A stretch of 64,000 bases of DNA from Unio delphinus. Its lineage: Eukaryota; Mollusca; Bivalvia; Unionida; Unionidae. Every line of letters starts with the position of its first letter. Position 1 is the stretch's first letter. Shown here piece after piece: positions 23,305-34,533 of the stretch. The position numbers and the translations under genes were made by a program. The notes below the pieces were generated by a model that was given only the letters and a program-made list of their open reading frames with translations, had not been told where the DNA came from and made no database searches. The stretch covers positions 8,802,001-8,866,000 of the forward strand of contig JAQISU010000132.1 of assembly GCA_029339505.1 (NCBI GenBank), written 5' to 3'.

Positions 23305-24690
23305 CTACATGTTTTCTACTGGTGCATCAATTACTCTCATTGGTCCACCAACATCTTTGAGTAGCATTGATTTATCACTGAGAATGAAAGCAACCGCTCT
23401 ATAACCACCAGAAGGTTGATCGGTTACACGAGCTCTAAAGTGTATATCAACGACAGATTGTCTTGTTAACTCAAAATGTTCCTGTTTAAAGTAATAAATC
23501 GGATATAAACTTTTAAAATCCACCTGTGATATTTGAGAACAGTATCTACATTTTGATCGCGTCCCATATATGATAACAGACGATGATACACACGTGCTAT
23601 TTGGTTGGTATTGTAAACAAGTAGTATGTCCTCGGATTGTTCCTGCTGTCCGTTTATTCTCAGCGAGACTTCATGAACACCTTTTTTATCAAATATCATA
23701 TGGCTGCGTTCCTAAATCGCTCTCTATTCTGTAGCGCAACAACTAAATGAACTGGTGCTGAAACACCTTGTGTTGATGCCAGGTGCCATGTAAATGTTCC
23801 ATCAATATTAGAATCTATGGTATCTGTGGCCACTGATAACATAATTAACAATGATTTTCCTCCATGATCCATACATGATAGTAGCCGCACTTATGTTGTG
23901 ATTGATGGAGTCATTACTAACATACACAATGATACTTTTTTATAATAACTTTACTCTCGGGAACACCAGCACTACACCAGATTGCATCATTATCATTACC
24001 CTATTGCACGAGTGCTACTGTATGATTCGCTCCATAGATAACTTTTCAGACATTTCTACAGAATCCGAAAATATGATGTAGTGGAATCGCATGAAAATTG
24101 TCGACGTGGCCTCTTCAACATTGATATACGTATTGCAAATCCTAGGTTGTAATTAAGATTAGTACTATTTTATAATATCAAAGACAGCACCTGGTCTTGG
24201 TTTGTATTTAAAAGTATCATCTGGTTGATCAGGAAATCCAGTAGATACTGGTGTTCGTAATTTAATATACTGAATGTGTTCAGCGTTATCGGTAATATCC
24301 TTAGGATACATTTTAGATGGACCTGCCGATCTTGTATAATCATCAGATCATCTTGCTAACCCCACTATTGTTGATGCAATATCAACGTCACGCTCAATAT
24401 ATTCAATTTCTCTTCCATAAATCATATATCTTACACTTTCAAACAGCAAAAAGATACCATTATTAACAATCTGCGTATGGTGTATTAGCTGCAACATTTG
24501 TTACAATTTCTCCTTCCACCTCAAAAAATGCTTCAGCGGGTAGAAAGTATTTACTGGTATCATGAGCTTGAAGTTCGATTCTTGATCAAAGATCTGGTAG
24601 TGCTGCATGATAGGAATACAATTGATAATCGCTCACAGAATCATCTTTACTCACTGAGGTTTCCATATCAAACGCTGGATCAAGTACCTT
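23305..24690 (-). pseudogene. Major capsid protein, element 2
   Basis: Aligns along its length with the intact MCP at 56163-57584, in three or more frames: 'YPIYYFKQEHFELTRQSVVD' (C-terminus, 23305-23523), 'RINGQQEQSEDILLVYNTNQ' (23466-23699), 'GTFTWHLASTQGVSAPVH' (23696-23890), then scattered N-terminal blocks up to about 24690. The start codon equivalent is degraded. Same 3' neighbour and orientation as in the other copies. Confidence 0.85.
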
Positions 24691-24726
24691 ATTATATATT
24701 CCTTGATCTAAATCGTGGTTTTTGTC

Positions 24727-25141
24727 GTGGTTTTAAGCCACTTCGCGCTATCATATTTGCGGTAATATTATCTTGGTCACATGCTGAAAACGACGGAGTC
24801 GTTAACGACTAAGTCACCAACGATGCTAATTTTTGATCACTGCGTTATTTATTATTTTACTAACACATGCAGGCATCACTTCCGTAGATCAAGGGATCTT
24901 TGCAGCGGAAAAATGCTTTCCCGGCAATATCTCCAACATCACTAATACTCTTATCACGAATAACATCAATAGCTTTCATTGATAACTGTTTTGCGATTGG
25001 TGCTATTTTTGGAGCCATTCTTGTAAATAACCCTGCAATGTTATTGCCGAGACCATCACCATATTACGCTTTGTGAACAGGCAATCGTGAATTTACTACA
25101 TAGACGCTGGTTGGTTTATCATGGTTGCAGTGTATGATCAT
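24727..25141 (-). pseudogene. Small basic capsid/core protein, element 2
   Basis: Homologue of 57639-58085. Starts at 25141, head to tail with the MCP. Translates in pieces to the same 'YVVNSRLPVHKA', 'GLGNNIAGLFTRMAPKIAPI' and 'IRDKSISDVGDIAGKAF' blocks, with a stop near 25067 and a frameshift near 24890. Confidence 0.7.
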
Positions 25142-25275
25142 TCTTATTTAAATGATATTTATCTAATCGCAAAATCGTAAACGATTTCCATTGCTAGCAA
25201 GTTTCATCGTACACGATTTCCAATCCTACGGATTTTTATTGCTAGTGAAATTCAAAGAATTTCCATTTCGGTGAT

Positions 25276-26174
25276 TTAATCACTGTAATAACCATGATTT
25301 TCTGCTAACTCATCAATAAACTCTCGATATGTTTTGATGTTCATAACGCCGCCTTGAAATAACCACCTGCAGATATCAGCTGCTTCATTAATTATTTCCG
25401 GTGAGTTATTTCCAGCTCGTTTCCCTCCTAGGAGCACTTCTAATCGTGCTATATCACTGAGAATATTACCAGAACAACGAACAAGACAACTGCCTGAAAT
25501 TCCACTCTGAGATAAACCCTTCCCGGTTGCACCCTGTGCATCATCGTCATCATCTTGTAAATGCCCAAAAGGTTCATCATCCAATTGAGGATTGAGGTTC
25601 TTCTTGTTTTTTTTGTCTTAGTGTTGGTGTTTGGCGCTTTCTTTCTTGTTGTCGTTCTTCTTGTTTTATAATAATCAATTCCTCTTTTGAACTTTTGATA
25701 ATCCTTCACCCTCCTATCTAAAAATTCAATCCCCTATTTATTTTATACAAATCATAAAAGCAATCATTGAACGATATTTTATCATTTTTATACTCCTCCG
25801 CTAAAAACTGCTTTGTTGTATTATATCTGTTAAAAAAATGTCTTAACACTTGATCACATTGTTGTTTTATTAGTGTATTAGCCTCCTTGGTAAATTTATA
25901 CACTAAAGGAACATTGGTTTTTATTGGACCGGGAGGGGTTTTTGTTAACAACGCTTATGGGACATCTCCCCATATAGCTCTTTCAGTGGCTGATATTACT
26001 CCCTTGGTTGTCGTGGTTATTGGTTTAAACAGGTCTTCAGTTCCTGCAGCAAAAATCAGTCTGAAGACTGTCTAGCTTGTAGTTTGTTTCTGACAGAGTC
26101 GCAGATTGGTATAAAATTTTAATTGCGCCTAATCTTTCGCGTGCTAGTCTAGTCGTTAGTGTTTCGTTTACCAT
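25276..26174 (-). pseudogene. About 300-aa virion-associated protein, element 2
   Basis: Homologue of 58119-59069. Start MVNETLTTRLARERL at 26174. Three frames cover the N-terminal 'RLGAIK' helix, a middle 'KPITTTTKGVISAT' block, a poly-Asp stretch ('DDDDDAQ') and the conserved C-terminus 'LLGGKRAGNNSPEIINEAAD' to 'YREFIDELAENHGYYSD'. Confidence 0.75.
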
Positions 26175-26177
26175 TAT

Positions 26178-26789
26178 TAAAATTACTTTGCAATTTCCAA
26201 TTAATGTACAATCTAAATACAGTGAAGTCACTATTAACCATAATATAATATTTAATGAGAAAAATCTCTAAGTGATTAATGAAGCATAATAATAATGAGA
26301 CAGCAAAAAACATTTTGAATGAGAAATCTCTACGAGAAATCCCATGCAAATTCGACTACTCTACTCGATTTGTATTTATCAACAGCAGGAGAAATATGAC
26401 CAAAAATGACTCAAATAACTAAAAATGACTAAAAAAGACAAACATTACTAGCAGTTTAATAATAACCACCACGATGATGAAATTCCATGTTTGGATCATT
26501 AATAATTAATTCATCCGATACTAAAAATCTTCAATTTTTAAACACGGACTGATAATCTGATAGCTCTATGTTTGTTGAGGAAAGTATCAATTTCCCCACA
26601 AATAATAATTTTTGATACTTTCCTCATCATGGCAAAAATTACCATGGAAAATTTGTTTATAAAATACTTGAGAATCGGGTCATAAACGATTGTTATGATA
26701 AAATGACTAAACATCACTCAAACAACTAAAAATCAATAAAAAAAAATATTATTTCAATTAAAATCCGTAGATACTTACTCTCACCCACC
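26178..26789. other. Non-coding spacer with a stem-loop, element 2
   Basis: Between two late genes. Contains several 'tgactaaaaa' words (26400-26450, 26700-26730) and the perfect inverted repeat at 26577-26625. No gene seen. Confidence 0.5.
26577..26625. terminator. Perfect 14-bp stem-loop
   Basis: 'gaggaaagtatcaa' at 26577-26590 is exactly complementary to 'ttgatactttcctc' at 26612-26625, with a 21-nt loop. It sits 3' of the 118-aa gene on its strand, so it could be a transcript end or processing structure; the role is a guess, the structure is not. Confidence 0.4.
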
Positions 26790-27133
26790 GTTATTTACAT
26801 TAAGAAGCAGAACTTATACTGTTGAGGTTACCAAAGGGGTGTTTTCAGTTTGGCGGGCAATATCTCTTATTGTTTTAAGCCTCAAATTAATTGTGCGTTT
26901 GATTTCATATTGCAGCCCCAATTCTTTTTTGATTTTTTCGACAACATTGAATAATTGACGTCGATACAGAATACATGGGAGTCACGAAATTCATTCTGTA
27001 TTCTTTTTTATTAAAACGTACCGTTTCGGTAAGACGTATTTGGTATTCATAGCACTGTATTCAATATCTTGAAAATTGATATTTCAAATTTGAAATTTCA
27101 GTTATGATCTCATTGATATTTTCAGAATTCATA
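26790..27133 (-). pseudogene. 118-aa helical protein, element 2
   Basis: Homologue of 59278-59634. The start region ('atttcagaattcat') is the same, and it shares the 'YELKKEVNSKIRN'-type C-terminal helix and the 'DIEYSAMNTKYVLPK'-like middle in broken frames. Function unknown. Confidence 0.65.
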
Positions 27134-27918
27134 TTATATAATACAATATATATATCTATAATATGTGATATTGATATTGATGAGCGGTTATCATTCACTT
27201 ATTTGGCCTTTGTGTCTTTCATAGGGATCTTTTTCTTTGAGATTTTCTCTCTTCTTTCTCTCTTTGACCCTATGACCGTTTGTTTTAGCCGATAATTCAT
27301 TCTAAACTATCCTGTGGGATTACCCTAGTGTGTAACGTAGAGCTTTTGCATCCATGCTATTATTTATTTTTGGGGCGCCCATAGACATATCTCCAGTGAA
27401 TTTTCTAAGCGAAACGAAATGTAAGAATATTCAGAAGACTGACTATGTATCGTGTACACCTCCCCCCAAGAATTAATTTCCCAGGGGTGTATAAAATCAC
27501 ACTGTCACGTATTTGACGTGACGGGAGGTGTACATGAAGTACCTTTTGGCTGGCGCCCCCAATCATATAGAAAAAAACCTCTAAATCGGTACAGTCAACA
27601 ATATGTCTGTTACGAGAATCGATCTATGGGCTTCGGGACGAAACCGCAACGCGTTACGAATACGCTAAATTCGATATCTACAAGTATATGGTTTTGAATA
27701 CGATGTATGTGTATCAATCATAGTTATTCTGTAAAAAAAACCGTACCCTTGAAAGAAAACATAAAAAAGTACAACTGTTTGTAATACTACATAATTGTTC
27801 GTTGTCTTACAAAACAGATATTTTTCCCAATTGATTATATCTCCATTGAGAATCATGACAGCTTAAACATTAAAATATGGTTAAACTGTCTTCCTTTCCT
27901 AAGCTCTATTTGTTCTAA
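27134..27918. other. Spacer and deletion joint of element 2
   Basis: 27170-27410 matches the spacer of element 3 at 59850-60080 ('gatgagcggttatc', 'gtgtctttcatagggatct', 'cgataattcat'). After about 27410 the match ends and helicase-side similarity begins only near 27975, so the zinc gene and most of PolB were lost between. The filler contains nested inverted repeats: 'gtacacctccc' (27454) with 'gggaggtgtac' (27523), and 'gtcacg' (27504) with 'cgtgac' (27517). Confidence 0.65.
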
Positions 27919-29440
27919 ATGGACAATGAGACAAGGAGTCTTAATATAGTGAAATTCATTAACTGTGATCGGAATCCAATCTGTGTTTCACGTTTATATA
28001 AAATTAGTCAATGGCTATCTGACGAGAGTTGTGGATCATGGAAAATTAAAAAGGAAATACCGTGTGATTATTCCATATCAACAGATGTTTCGATTGAAGA
28101 TAATTATTTGAAAAATAATCAGATATCAGAACTATCTAATGCTCCGTCGATATATGATACAATATGTAGATATAAAACCAGTTGTTTAAACGGTTGTGGT
28201 GGGTCAGGGAAGACGACTCGTGTGATTTAATTATTTCGAGGAAACTCAAACATGATTGTTCTAACACCAACCCATAGACTTGCAAGAGAGATGAAACAAC
28301 GAGGAATTAATCGTGCACTTCTCACAGTTTATTTCGATGAAAAGGTGACGAATGGGCCCTTGATCGAATGGGTGAGAAATTTATTCAAGAAGTCATTATT
28401 TGGGATGAAATATGTACGGTATCGTTAGATGTATTACAAAGATTTCTTAATTGGTTATTGCTAGCGAATACAAAAGTAATAATGTGTGGCGATTAAGGTA
28501 AACAACCACCATTTGTAGGTTTGTCTCCACATAATTGGTTGAAGAATTTTGTAGACTATTATGAAGAAATTAATACCGATCATAGAGCACTTGATGAAAA
28601 ATTACGCGACTTCAAAAAACTAATTATATTGCAACCAGATAGAATCCAATGTAAAATAGCGAGTGAAATAATTTCAGAAACCTCATTAAATGATTTCTGG
28701 GAAGCGTGGAGATAAAACGATTTGATAGTGGCAAGTAGAAAGATAATCAGAAACACACTTCAGACGAAGCTATTTGATGTACATAAAGAAAACTTTGCAG
28801 CACTTCCAGTGCTGTGGTGTTATAGACCCAAGGATACACGAAGGTAAAATATCGAAGTTGATATTCCAGGACAAAGTGAAAAGCAAATTCTCGTATTAAA
28901 TGATATTGTACTGGTTGATATCAATGTCGCCGAAGATGCATTACGCGCTGATAAATCCCCATGGACGCTAGGTTACGCAGCGACGATACATTCTTCACAG
29001 GGATTGACTATATCAGATACAATTGTTTGGATCATAGATAATCACATCAAGTGGTCGAAGTTAGTTTACCTTGCGGTGTCCAGAGTACGACGAATAAATC
29101 AACTTCGAAGAGTTGTTTTAGATGCTAATGACTACAATAAGTGATATTGTCAGCGTTGACATAATCAGGAAAACAACTCTCTAGTTATAAACAACAGGAT
29201 AAAAAATAATAGAGAATTTGATATTGATGCTGAATTTATAATCACACTGAAACAACAACAGAATAATCACTGCGCGAGTTGCAATTGTATAATGAGTTGG
29301 TGTTGGCTGGATAAGGACTCTCAACAATTTACCGTAATGCGAATAAAATAGCACTATTAATCATACCAGAGAAAATGTGATGCTGACTTGTCTTGAGTGC
29401 AACAGACGCAGAGGTGCTAGTCAAGACCACGCGGTGGTAA
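27919..29440 (+). pseudogene. SF1 helicase - HNH part of the replication protein, element 2
   Basis: Starts just after the region of polymerase motif C ('SDESCGSWKIKKE', compare 'SDESWGSWRI' in element 1). Contains Walker A 'NGCGGSGKTTRVI' (28188-28227), 'VLTPTHRLAREMKQRG' (motif Ia), Walker B 'IIWDEIC' (28398-28420), motif III with its Gly-Asp followed by TAA at 28495, the 'YYEEINTDHRALDEKL' block, motif V 'ATIHSSQGLTISDTIVW' (28980-29030), motif VI 'LVYLAVSRVRR' and the C-terminal HNH ('HCASCNCI', 'LTCLECNRRRGAS', 29270-29425). Several stops and frameshifts. The order of helicase motifs is complete, which makes this the best copy for judging the helicase domain. Confidence 0.85.
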
Positions 29441-30565
29441 TTGAGTATCCTCGGGTATTACTTGTAGCTGTTCACGAGTAAATCCTCGCTGAGGAGCAGT
29501 TGAATCAACCTATAGACTGGCGGTCTACCAGTAGATCTCGTTATACTAGATATTGTATGTACGGTAACACTCCAAATAGGATCAGTAGCGCTCTTTTTAC
29601 CACCTTCGGGCTCTCATTGTTCATATAAATATCTTACGGTGACATTACCGAGTATTGGTTGTTTTGAAAAATCTTTTTGTGGTTTTACAGGTATATGCTT
29701 ATTTTTAATAGCTTTGTTAGCTTTCATGTTGATAGTTGGAGTAATCTCATTATTCAGCGCGGTAATTACGCCTGGTAATCTCTTTACCCATTCACGGGAT
29801 CGTTTATCCTGAATAAATTCCTTCGCGTATTGATATCAAAATAACCGCTCAGCAAGTGTCCGGTTAAATCGTTCAACAATTGCCTGATCGCGATGTAGTG
29901 CAGTATGTCCTCGTCTGATGGTGACATTATGATATTTCATTGTTGATGACACTGCACCCTGAAATTCCTTGCCAGGATCAACTTGTAATAGATTTAGCCA
30001 GTGCAGAGTACGCCGTCGATAAATCCTATCAAATGCAGAAGCAACTTCAGTTGATGATATTATTTTTAACGGCTCTGCTTGTTTGAATCGACTCGCAACA
30101 TCAACTACAGTTAGCGCGTACTTGTAAAAACCATCATGCGGAAGAAATAATATATCAGCTTGATGAACTTCATTAGGTGCGCTGACAGTAGTTAAGTTGT
30201 TGAGGCGGTGGTAGATAAATTTGCCATATCGCCTGTTTGGATAACCAATCCGCTGGAGTGCTGCAGTGGTATTTCTTATCTTTGCGGCGCTAGCGAGTTT
30301 ACAAATTGCTGCTTTACCCCTCCTGGAACTTGTTTTTCTCCCGGGGATTTTGCCCATGGTGTTCCCGGAAGTTTCGTTAGACTAGTGGCGATATCTCCGC
30401 CACTTTTTTAAAATGATCCGCAGATTTCAGAGAAAAAAATCTAAATTTTATTTTACCACATTGTACACACGTACCAGAAAGTGATAACCTGTTATTTTTA
30501 GTTGTAACCATCGTCAAGTCATCCGTGCCAGTACGCTTCTTACATTTCACACAATATAGATCCAT
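29440..30565 (-). pseudogene. Integrase joined to truncated zinc-ribbon/PLA2 gene, element 2
   Basis: The zinc-ribbon start (MDLYCVKCKKRTG, CVQCGK) is at 30565. It reads through 'PGTPWAKSPGEK', where similarity to the PLA2 domain ends abruptly, and joins the integrase N-terminal block 'AAICKLASAAKIRNTTAA' near 30310. So the whole lipase core and the integrase start codon are deleted. The integrase core is well kept in 29836-30357: 'HQADILFLPHDGFYKYA' (Asp 1), 'LTVVDVASRFKQAEPL', 'LLQVDPGKEFQGAV' (Asp 2), 'AIVERFNRTLAERLF' (Glu). The C-terminal part to 29440 is frameshifted. Confidence 0.85.
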
Positions 30566-30582
30566 AATATATATGTAATAAA
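30566..30582. promoter_or_regulatory. 17-bp divergent intergenic region, element 2
   Basis: Separates the start codons of the zinc-ribbon gene (minus) and ATPase (plus). Same length as at 13742-13758 but different sequence ('aatatatatgtaataaa'), with a TATA-like core. Confidence 0.5.
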
Positions 30583-31230
30583 ATGAATGTAATTGATTTT
30601 TCGGCGACAAAAACACAAAAACAAGTTAAACATCAGCACTACCAAGTCATATTCGCATGATTATAATAAGACCATCTAAAATTGGCAAGACGCAACTGCT
30701 ACTTAATTTAATAACGAGATGGATGAAATGGGACAAGTTGTATTTGATAGCCCCGAGTGTGAATGATCAGCGATGCAGCAGAAATCGCCGGCGAGGGTAT
30801 TATAGAGTATATAACTGATATTGACGAAGCGCCAGCAATAGAAGACTTAGATGGAAGCATTAACAATATGGTCGTGTATGATGATGTGATGTTAGACAAT
30901 CAAAAGAATCCTGTGTGAATATTTTCCAGAGGTAGACATAAAAGCAATGATGTGATATATGTCATTCAACGATACACACAAATACCAAATGTGATCAGAG
31001 ATAACTGCAATATTCGTGCTGTATTCAATGGAGCTGACACACATACAATACGAAATATTTGGCAAGCTTGGTTCGGTGGTGATATGGATTATAATCTCTT
31101 TAGAAATATCTTAGGTCACGCTCAATCAATCCCACATGGATTTGTAACGACAAATTTGCATGATCATAGATCAAGATATCGTATCGGACTTGATCAAATA
31201 TTCAATTTTAAAAAGTTGTTAACGCCATAG
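30583..31230 (+). pseudogene. Packaging ATPase, element 2
   Basis: Start MNVIDFSATKTQ. Walker A is destroyed by substitutions and a frameshift (30655-30690), and part of the segment after it is deleted. Walker B is kept as 'NMVVYDDVM' (about 30863-30890). The C-terminal third, 30952-31230, is open: 'VIYVIQRYTQIPNVIRDN', 'FNGADTHTIRNIWQAWFGGD', 'RYRIGLDQIFNF'. The final codons overlap the right TIR. Confidence 0.85.
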
Positions 31231-31425
31231 CAGCAGCAGGGGGTGCGACAACAATTGTGGCCTCTTGATTTTGCCCATGAGCCTCTATAAAGCATTCACG
31301 AGGAAGTATTAGTTGCCAAATTGACGCTTTTTTTCGATTTTGGAGGAAGCCTTGGTTTGCCAAATTGACGCCTCTAAAAGGTTGTCTGATTCTACCCTGC
31401 TGCTGATAATGATGTCAATAATCAT
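31205..31425 (-). repeat. Right TIR of element 2
   Basis: Inverse of 19720-19940. Its inner edge overlaps the ATPase stop region; the inner 'agcagcaggggg' is at about 31232 and the outer end 'ctgctgct' at 31418-31425. Confidence 0.85.
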
Positions 31426-32296
31426 AATTAAGTGCACGAAAGAGTACAAATTGCATATTTCTGTCATTGGTTTACATGTATTAGTTAGCTTATACACCAT
31501 GCTGTCTCCTACAGCATTGGGGCTTTAAGCCATTCGAAATTCAAGCCGTAAAACCACCATACGTCACAATCCGTCACATGGTGTGAATGTGTTTTTTTGC
31601 GTTCAACCCGGGTTATTGTTTTGGGGTATGGGGGTTTCGGTTTGAATGTAGACCAGCCCCGTGTGTGTATGTGATGTGTGTCTACCTATAATCCATTTTT
31701 ATATTTTGTATTGCCTTGCGCTGTCCTATTTGTAAATACCAGTATTATCATATCATATCATTTTAATTACCATTTAATTTCATTGCAATACTATTAAGTA
31801 TATACTTGTAATAACATGTATATATATATATATGTAAATGTGACGTCCATTCACGAAATATACCTTCTTGGAGTTCTAACCCGTTATTTGACGAGTTAGA
31901 TCTCCTCTTGGAGACTATGTTTTTTGGTACCTCTGGGCCCGGTCTAATGTGAATTACACCTGAGGGGTTCCAAATGGGGATGAGTTGTCTTATATTGTAA
32001 TCTATGGATCCCTCCGATGTGAAAAACATCTGTGGGGTTACAAATGTTTTTTTTTATCATATATAACTTGCATGATATCTCTAGGCGCAATAAGATGTGA
32101 ATGCACCTTAGAGCGAATGGAGTTCATCATATATAATCATATAAATCCATATATAACTTTGATAATATCTCTAGGCGCAATACGATGTGAATGCACCTTA
32201 GAGCGAATGGAATGGAGTTCATCATATCATACGAGAAAATGGGTAAAAAATGTACCCCTATTTTTTTCATATTAAATATATAATCTTTCATATATG
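31426..32296. other. Spacer of element 1, right of the nested element
   Basis: Counterpart of 59640-61770 in element 3. Contains the micro-ORF relic at about 31840-31966, and two near-identical blocks ('gatatctctaggcgcaat', 'tgcaccttagagcgaatgga') at 32070-32125 and 32163-32218, a tandem duplication of about 93 bp. Otherwise no gene. Confidence 0.6.
31840..31966 (+). pseudogene. Relic of a conserved small spacer ORF, element 1
   Basis: In one frame encodes 'NIPSWSSNPLFDELDLLLE', very close to 'NIPSCDSNPLFDELDSLLG' of the 75-codon frame at 60061-60288 in element 3, on the matching strand relative to the element. See the entry at 60061. Confidence 0.5.
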
Positions 32297-32638
32297 AATT
32301 TTGAAAATGTTAATGTCATTATTAAAGAAATTTTAAGTTTGAAAACTCAAGGAATTCAATTGTTAGATAATTATATTGTAATCATATTCTTTCTGAATTT
32401 GAAGATATTGATGACAGCGCTCGGAATAATATATATGTACATCCAATGGAGTATGGACTGATCAAACGAATTCAACACGCAGTAAATAATTCCCTTGCAT
32501 TATGTAGCGACATCAATAGGTTCGTCCTGTTTTTTATTGCTGTCAAAAGGGTCAGAAGTGAATTGGGGAAATAATATGAAATCAAACGCACAATTAACTC
32601 GAAAATCAAAACAATAAAAGAGATTATCCGCCAAAATG
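32297..32638 (+). pseudogene. 118-aa helical protein, element 1
   Basis: Starts MNFENVNVIIKEILSLKTQ, continues with 'FEDIDDSARNNIYVHPMEYG' and 'LIKRIQHAVNNSLALCSDIN' and ends in a Lys-rich helix, with at least two breaks. Parallels 59278-59634 over its whole length. Confidence 0.7.
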
Positions 32639-32904
32639 AAAATTCCCTTTTGATTGCCTCTACATAGTAAATGATAATTGACACTCTAAACAAAACCATA
32701 CATGAATAATACAGGTACAGAACAGAAATTCTATAGACAGGTATGCACTTACTCACCTAGAATGAAATTCTATAGACAGGTAAGGTAGTGTAATTTTTTG
32801 CACGTTGGTTTATCACTACGTAGAAGTAGAACACAGTGTGAAATTCAAAAGAATTTTGGGGGTGAGTTTTCACTTACAATTTAAATCGTACATTAATTTA
32901 TAAT

Positions 32905-33994
32905 CTGATATGAAGCACTAACGACTAAATTAGCACGTGAACGATTATATTTGATTAAGAAATTTATTCCAGTTCGTGGTTCCGTTCGAAATAAGCTCCA
33001 AATGAGACAAGAATTTCAAAATGATTTTATTGAAACCAATAGCCACCGCAACGGGAAAAGTCGCATCGACCATTGAAAAAGCCATATGGAGAGATATTCC
33101 TGATGAACAAAGAGAACAAAATCAGCCCTTCGTCCAATACTTGAAAATTAGCAAAGAGATCAAAGAGATCGAAGTAAACAAAGAAATCTTTAAAAACACT
33201 TCCTGGTGATATAATAGCCGTTTCACAACTTCAGGAACAACGAGAACAACGAGAACAACGAGAACAAGAACAACAAAGACTGGAACAAGAACAACGCGAA
33301 CGACTTAAACAACGACTAAGTGATACTATTGAAGAAGATGAGGGTGATATTATTGAAGAACAACAGGCTGATATTATTGAAAAAAAGAAGACATTTCGAG
33401 AGAGAGAATTCATCTACCTGAAGAGATATTGACGAAGAAATGGTGAAAAACTTTAAAGATTCTACGGATGATGAATTAGCCGATTTTGCTGTTAATTTAT
33501 TTCCAAAAAAGACGCGAGAGTACTATATAAATGATGGATATGAATAAGCTATAAAAACAACTGACACATGGTATAGAAAAATCTTTTTGGCAAAACACGG
33601 TGGAAATAAAATCTCAAGAGATAATAATAATTTTAATTCCTATATGAATAAAATAGAAAAAAAAGGAGTGGTGATCAACTATCTGATCGAAACGAAGATG
33701 AAGATGATACAGAGGGTGCAACTGGTGATATTAATAGTGGGAAGTGGATTTCGCAAAGGGGAACTACAAGGGGGGGTATCAGGTAGTGGTCTAGTTCATT
33801 GTCCTAATAGTATTCTCAGGGATATATCACGATTAGCGGTTCTCGTAGGAGGAAACCGAGCCGGAAATAACTCACCGGAAGTAATTAATGAGGCAGCTGA
33901 TATATGCAGAGGACTATTTGTGGGTGGTATCATGGATTTTGGTGTATACCGAGAGCTTTTTGATGAGCTAGCAGAAGGTTACCATAGTGATTAA
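32905..33994 (+). pseudogene. Virion-associated protein (316-aa family), element 1
   Basis: N-terminus 'EALTTKLARERLYLIKKFIP' (32911 on) and C-terminus 'VLVGGNRAGNNSPEVINEAA' to 'VYRELFDELAEGYHSD' match element 3. Between them is a stretch missing there: a Glu/Arg/Gln-rich repeat (33229-33305, units 'EQREQREQREQ'), then 'FKDSTDDELADFAVNLFPKK' and 'DTWYRKIFLAKHGGNKIS', also found in the copy at 45767. So two middle-region types exist in this family. Several frameshifts. Confidence 0.75.
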
Positions 33995-34055
33995 TTTGAT
34001 GAATTCGTATAAAATTCTACAAATTCCGCGATTAGATTAATAGCATTTAAATCAG

Positions 34056-34520
34056 ATGATAATACACTACAACCACAACAAACCAACCATGGTCTATGTA
34101 GTAAACTCACGATTGCCAGTTTATAGAGCGTACTATGTTGATGGTCTAGGCAATACCATTGCAGGGTTATTTGCAAGAATGGCTCCCAAAATATCACCAA
34201 TCGCAAAACAATTATCAATGAAAGCTATTGATGTTATTCGTGATAAGGGCATTAGCGATGTTGGTGATATTGCCGGGAAAGCATTTTCCGCGGATAAAGA
34301 AAAACTAGTAGCGTTATTTCGGCGGCGAAAGAAACCAATGACAAAATCAATGGGGTCACTACCATCTACGGGAATTATGCCAGCAAGTATTAATAATAAA
34401 CAACTCGGTGGAGCAGAATGTAGGATCATGGTATGATGACACTCATGGAAATATTACTGCAAATATGATAGCGGGAGGTGGTTTGAAATCGCGAGCGAGC
34501 GAGATCGCTATTTAGATCAA
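34056..34520 (+). pseudogene. Small basic capsid/core protein, element 1
   Basis: Start MIIHYNHNKPTMVYVVNSRL, then 'GLGNTIAGLFARMAPKISPI' and 'IRDKGISDVGDIAGKAFSAD', then a Lys/Arg cluster (FRRRKKPM). A frameshift near 34410 separates the C-terminal basic tail ('NMIAGG'). Confidence 0.8.
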
Positions 34521-34533
34521 GAAATATATAATA

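Larger units (their letters stand above)
19720..31425 (+). mobile_element. Element 2: nested Polinton-like element with TIRs
   Basis: Starts 'cagcagcaggggcgaatcag' and ends with the inverse ('ctgattctaccctgctgctg'). Between them is the canonical order: late genes on minus (penton to 118-aa protein), spacer, helicase-HNH (plus), integrase (minus), ATPase (plus). The zinc gene and the PolB half of the replication gene are missing, which explains the short length of 11.7 kb. Flanks are 'taaatg' on the left and 'ataatg' on the right, sharing AATG, compatible with a decayed 6-bp target duplication as Polintons make. Confidence 0.85.
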
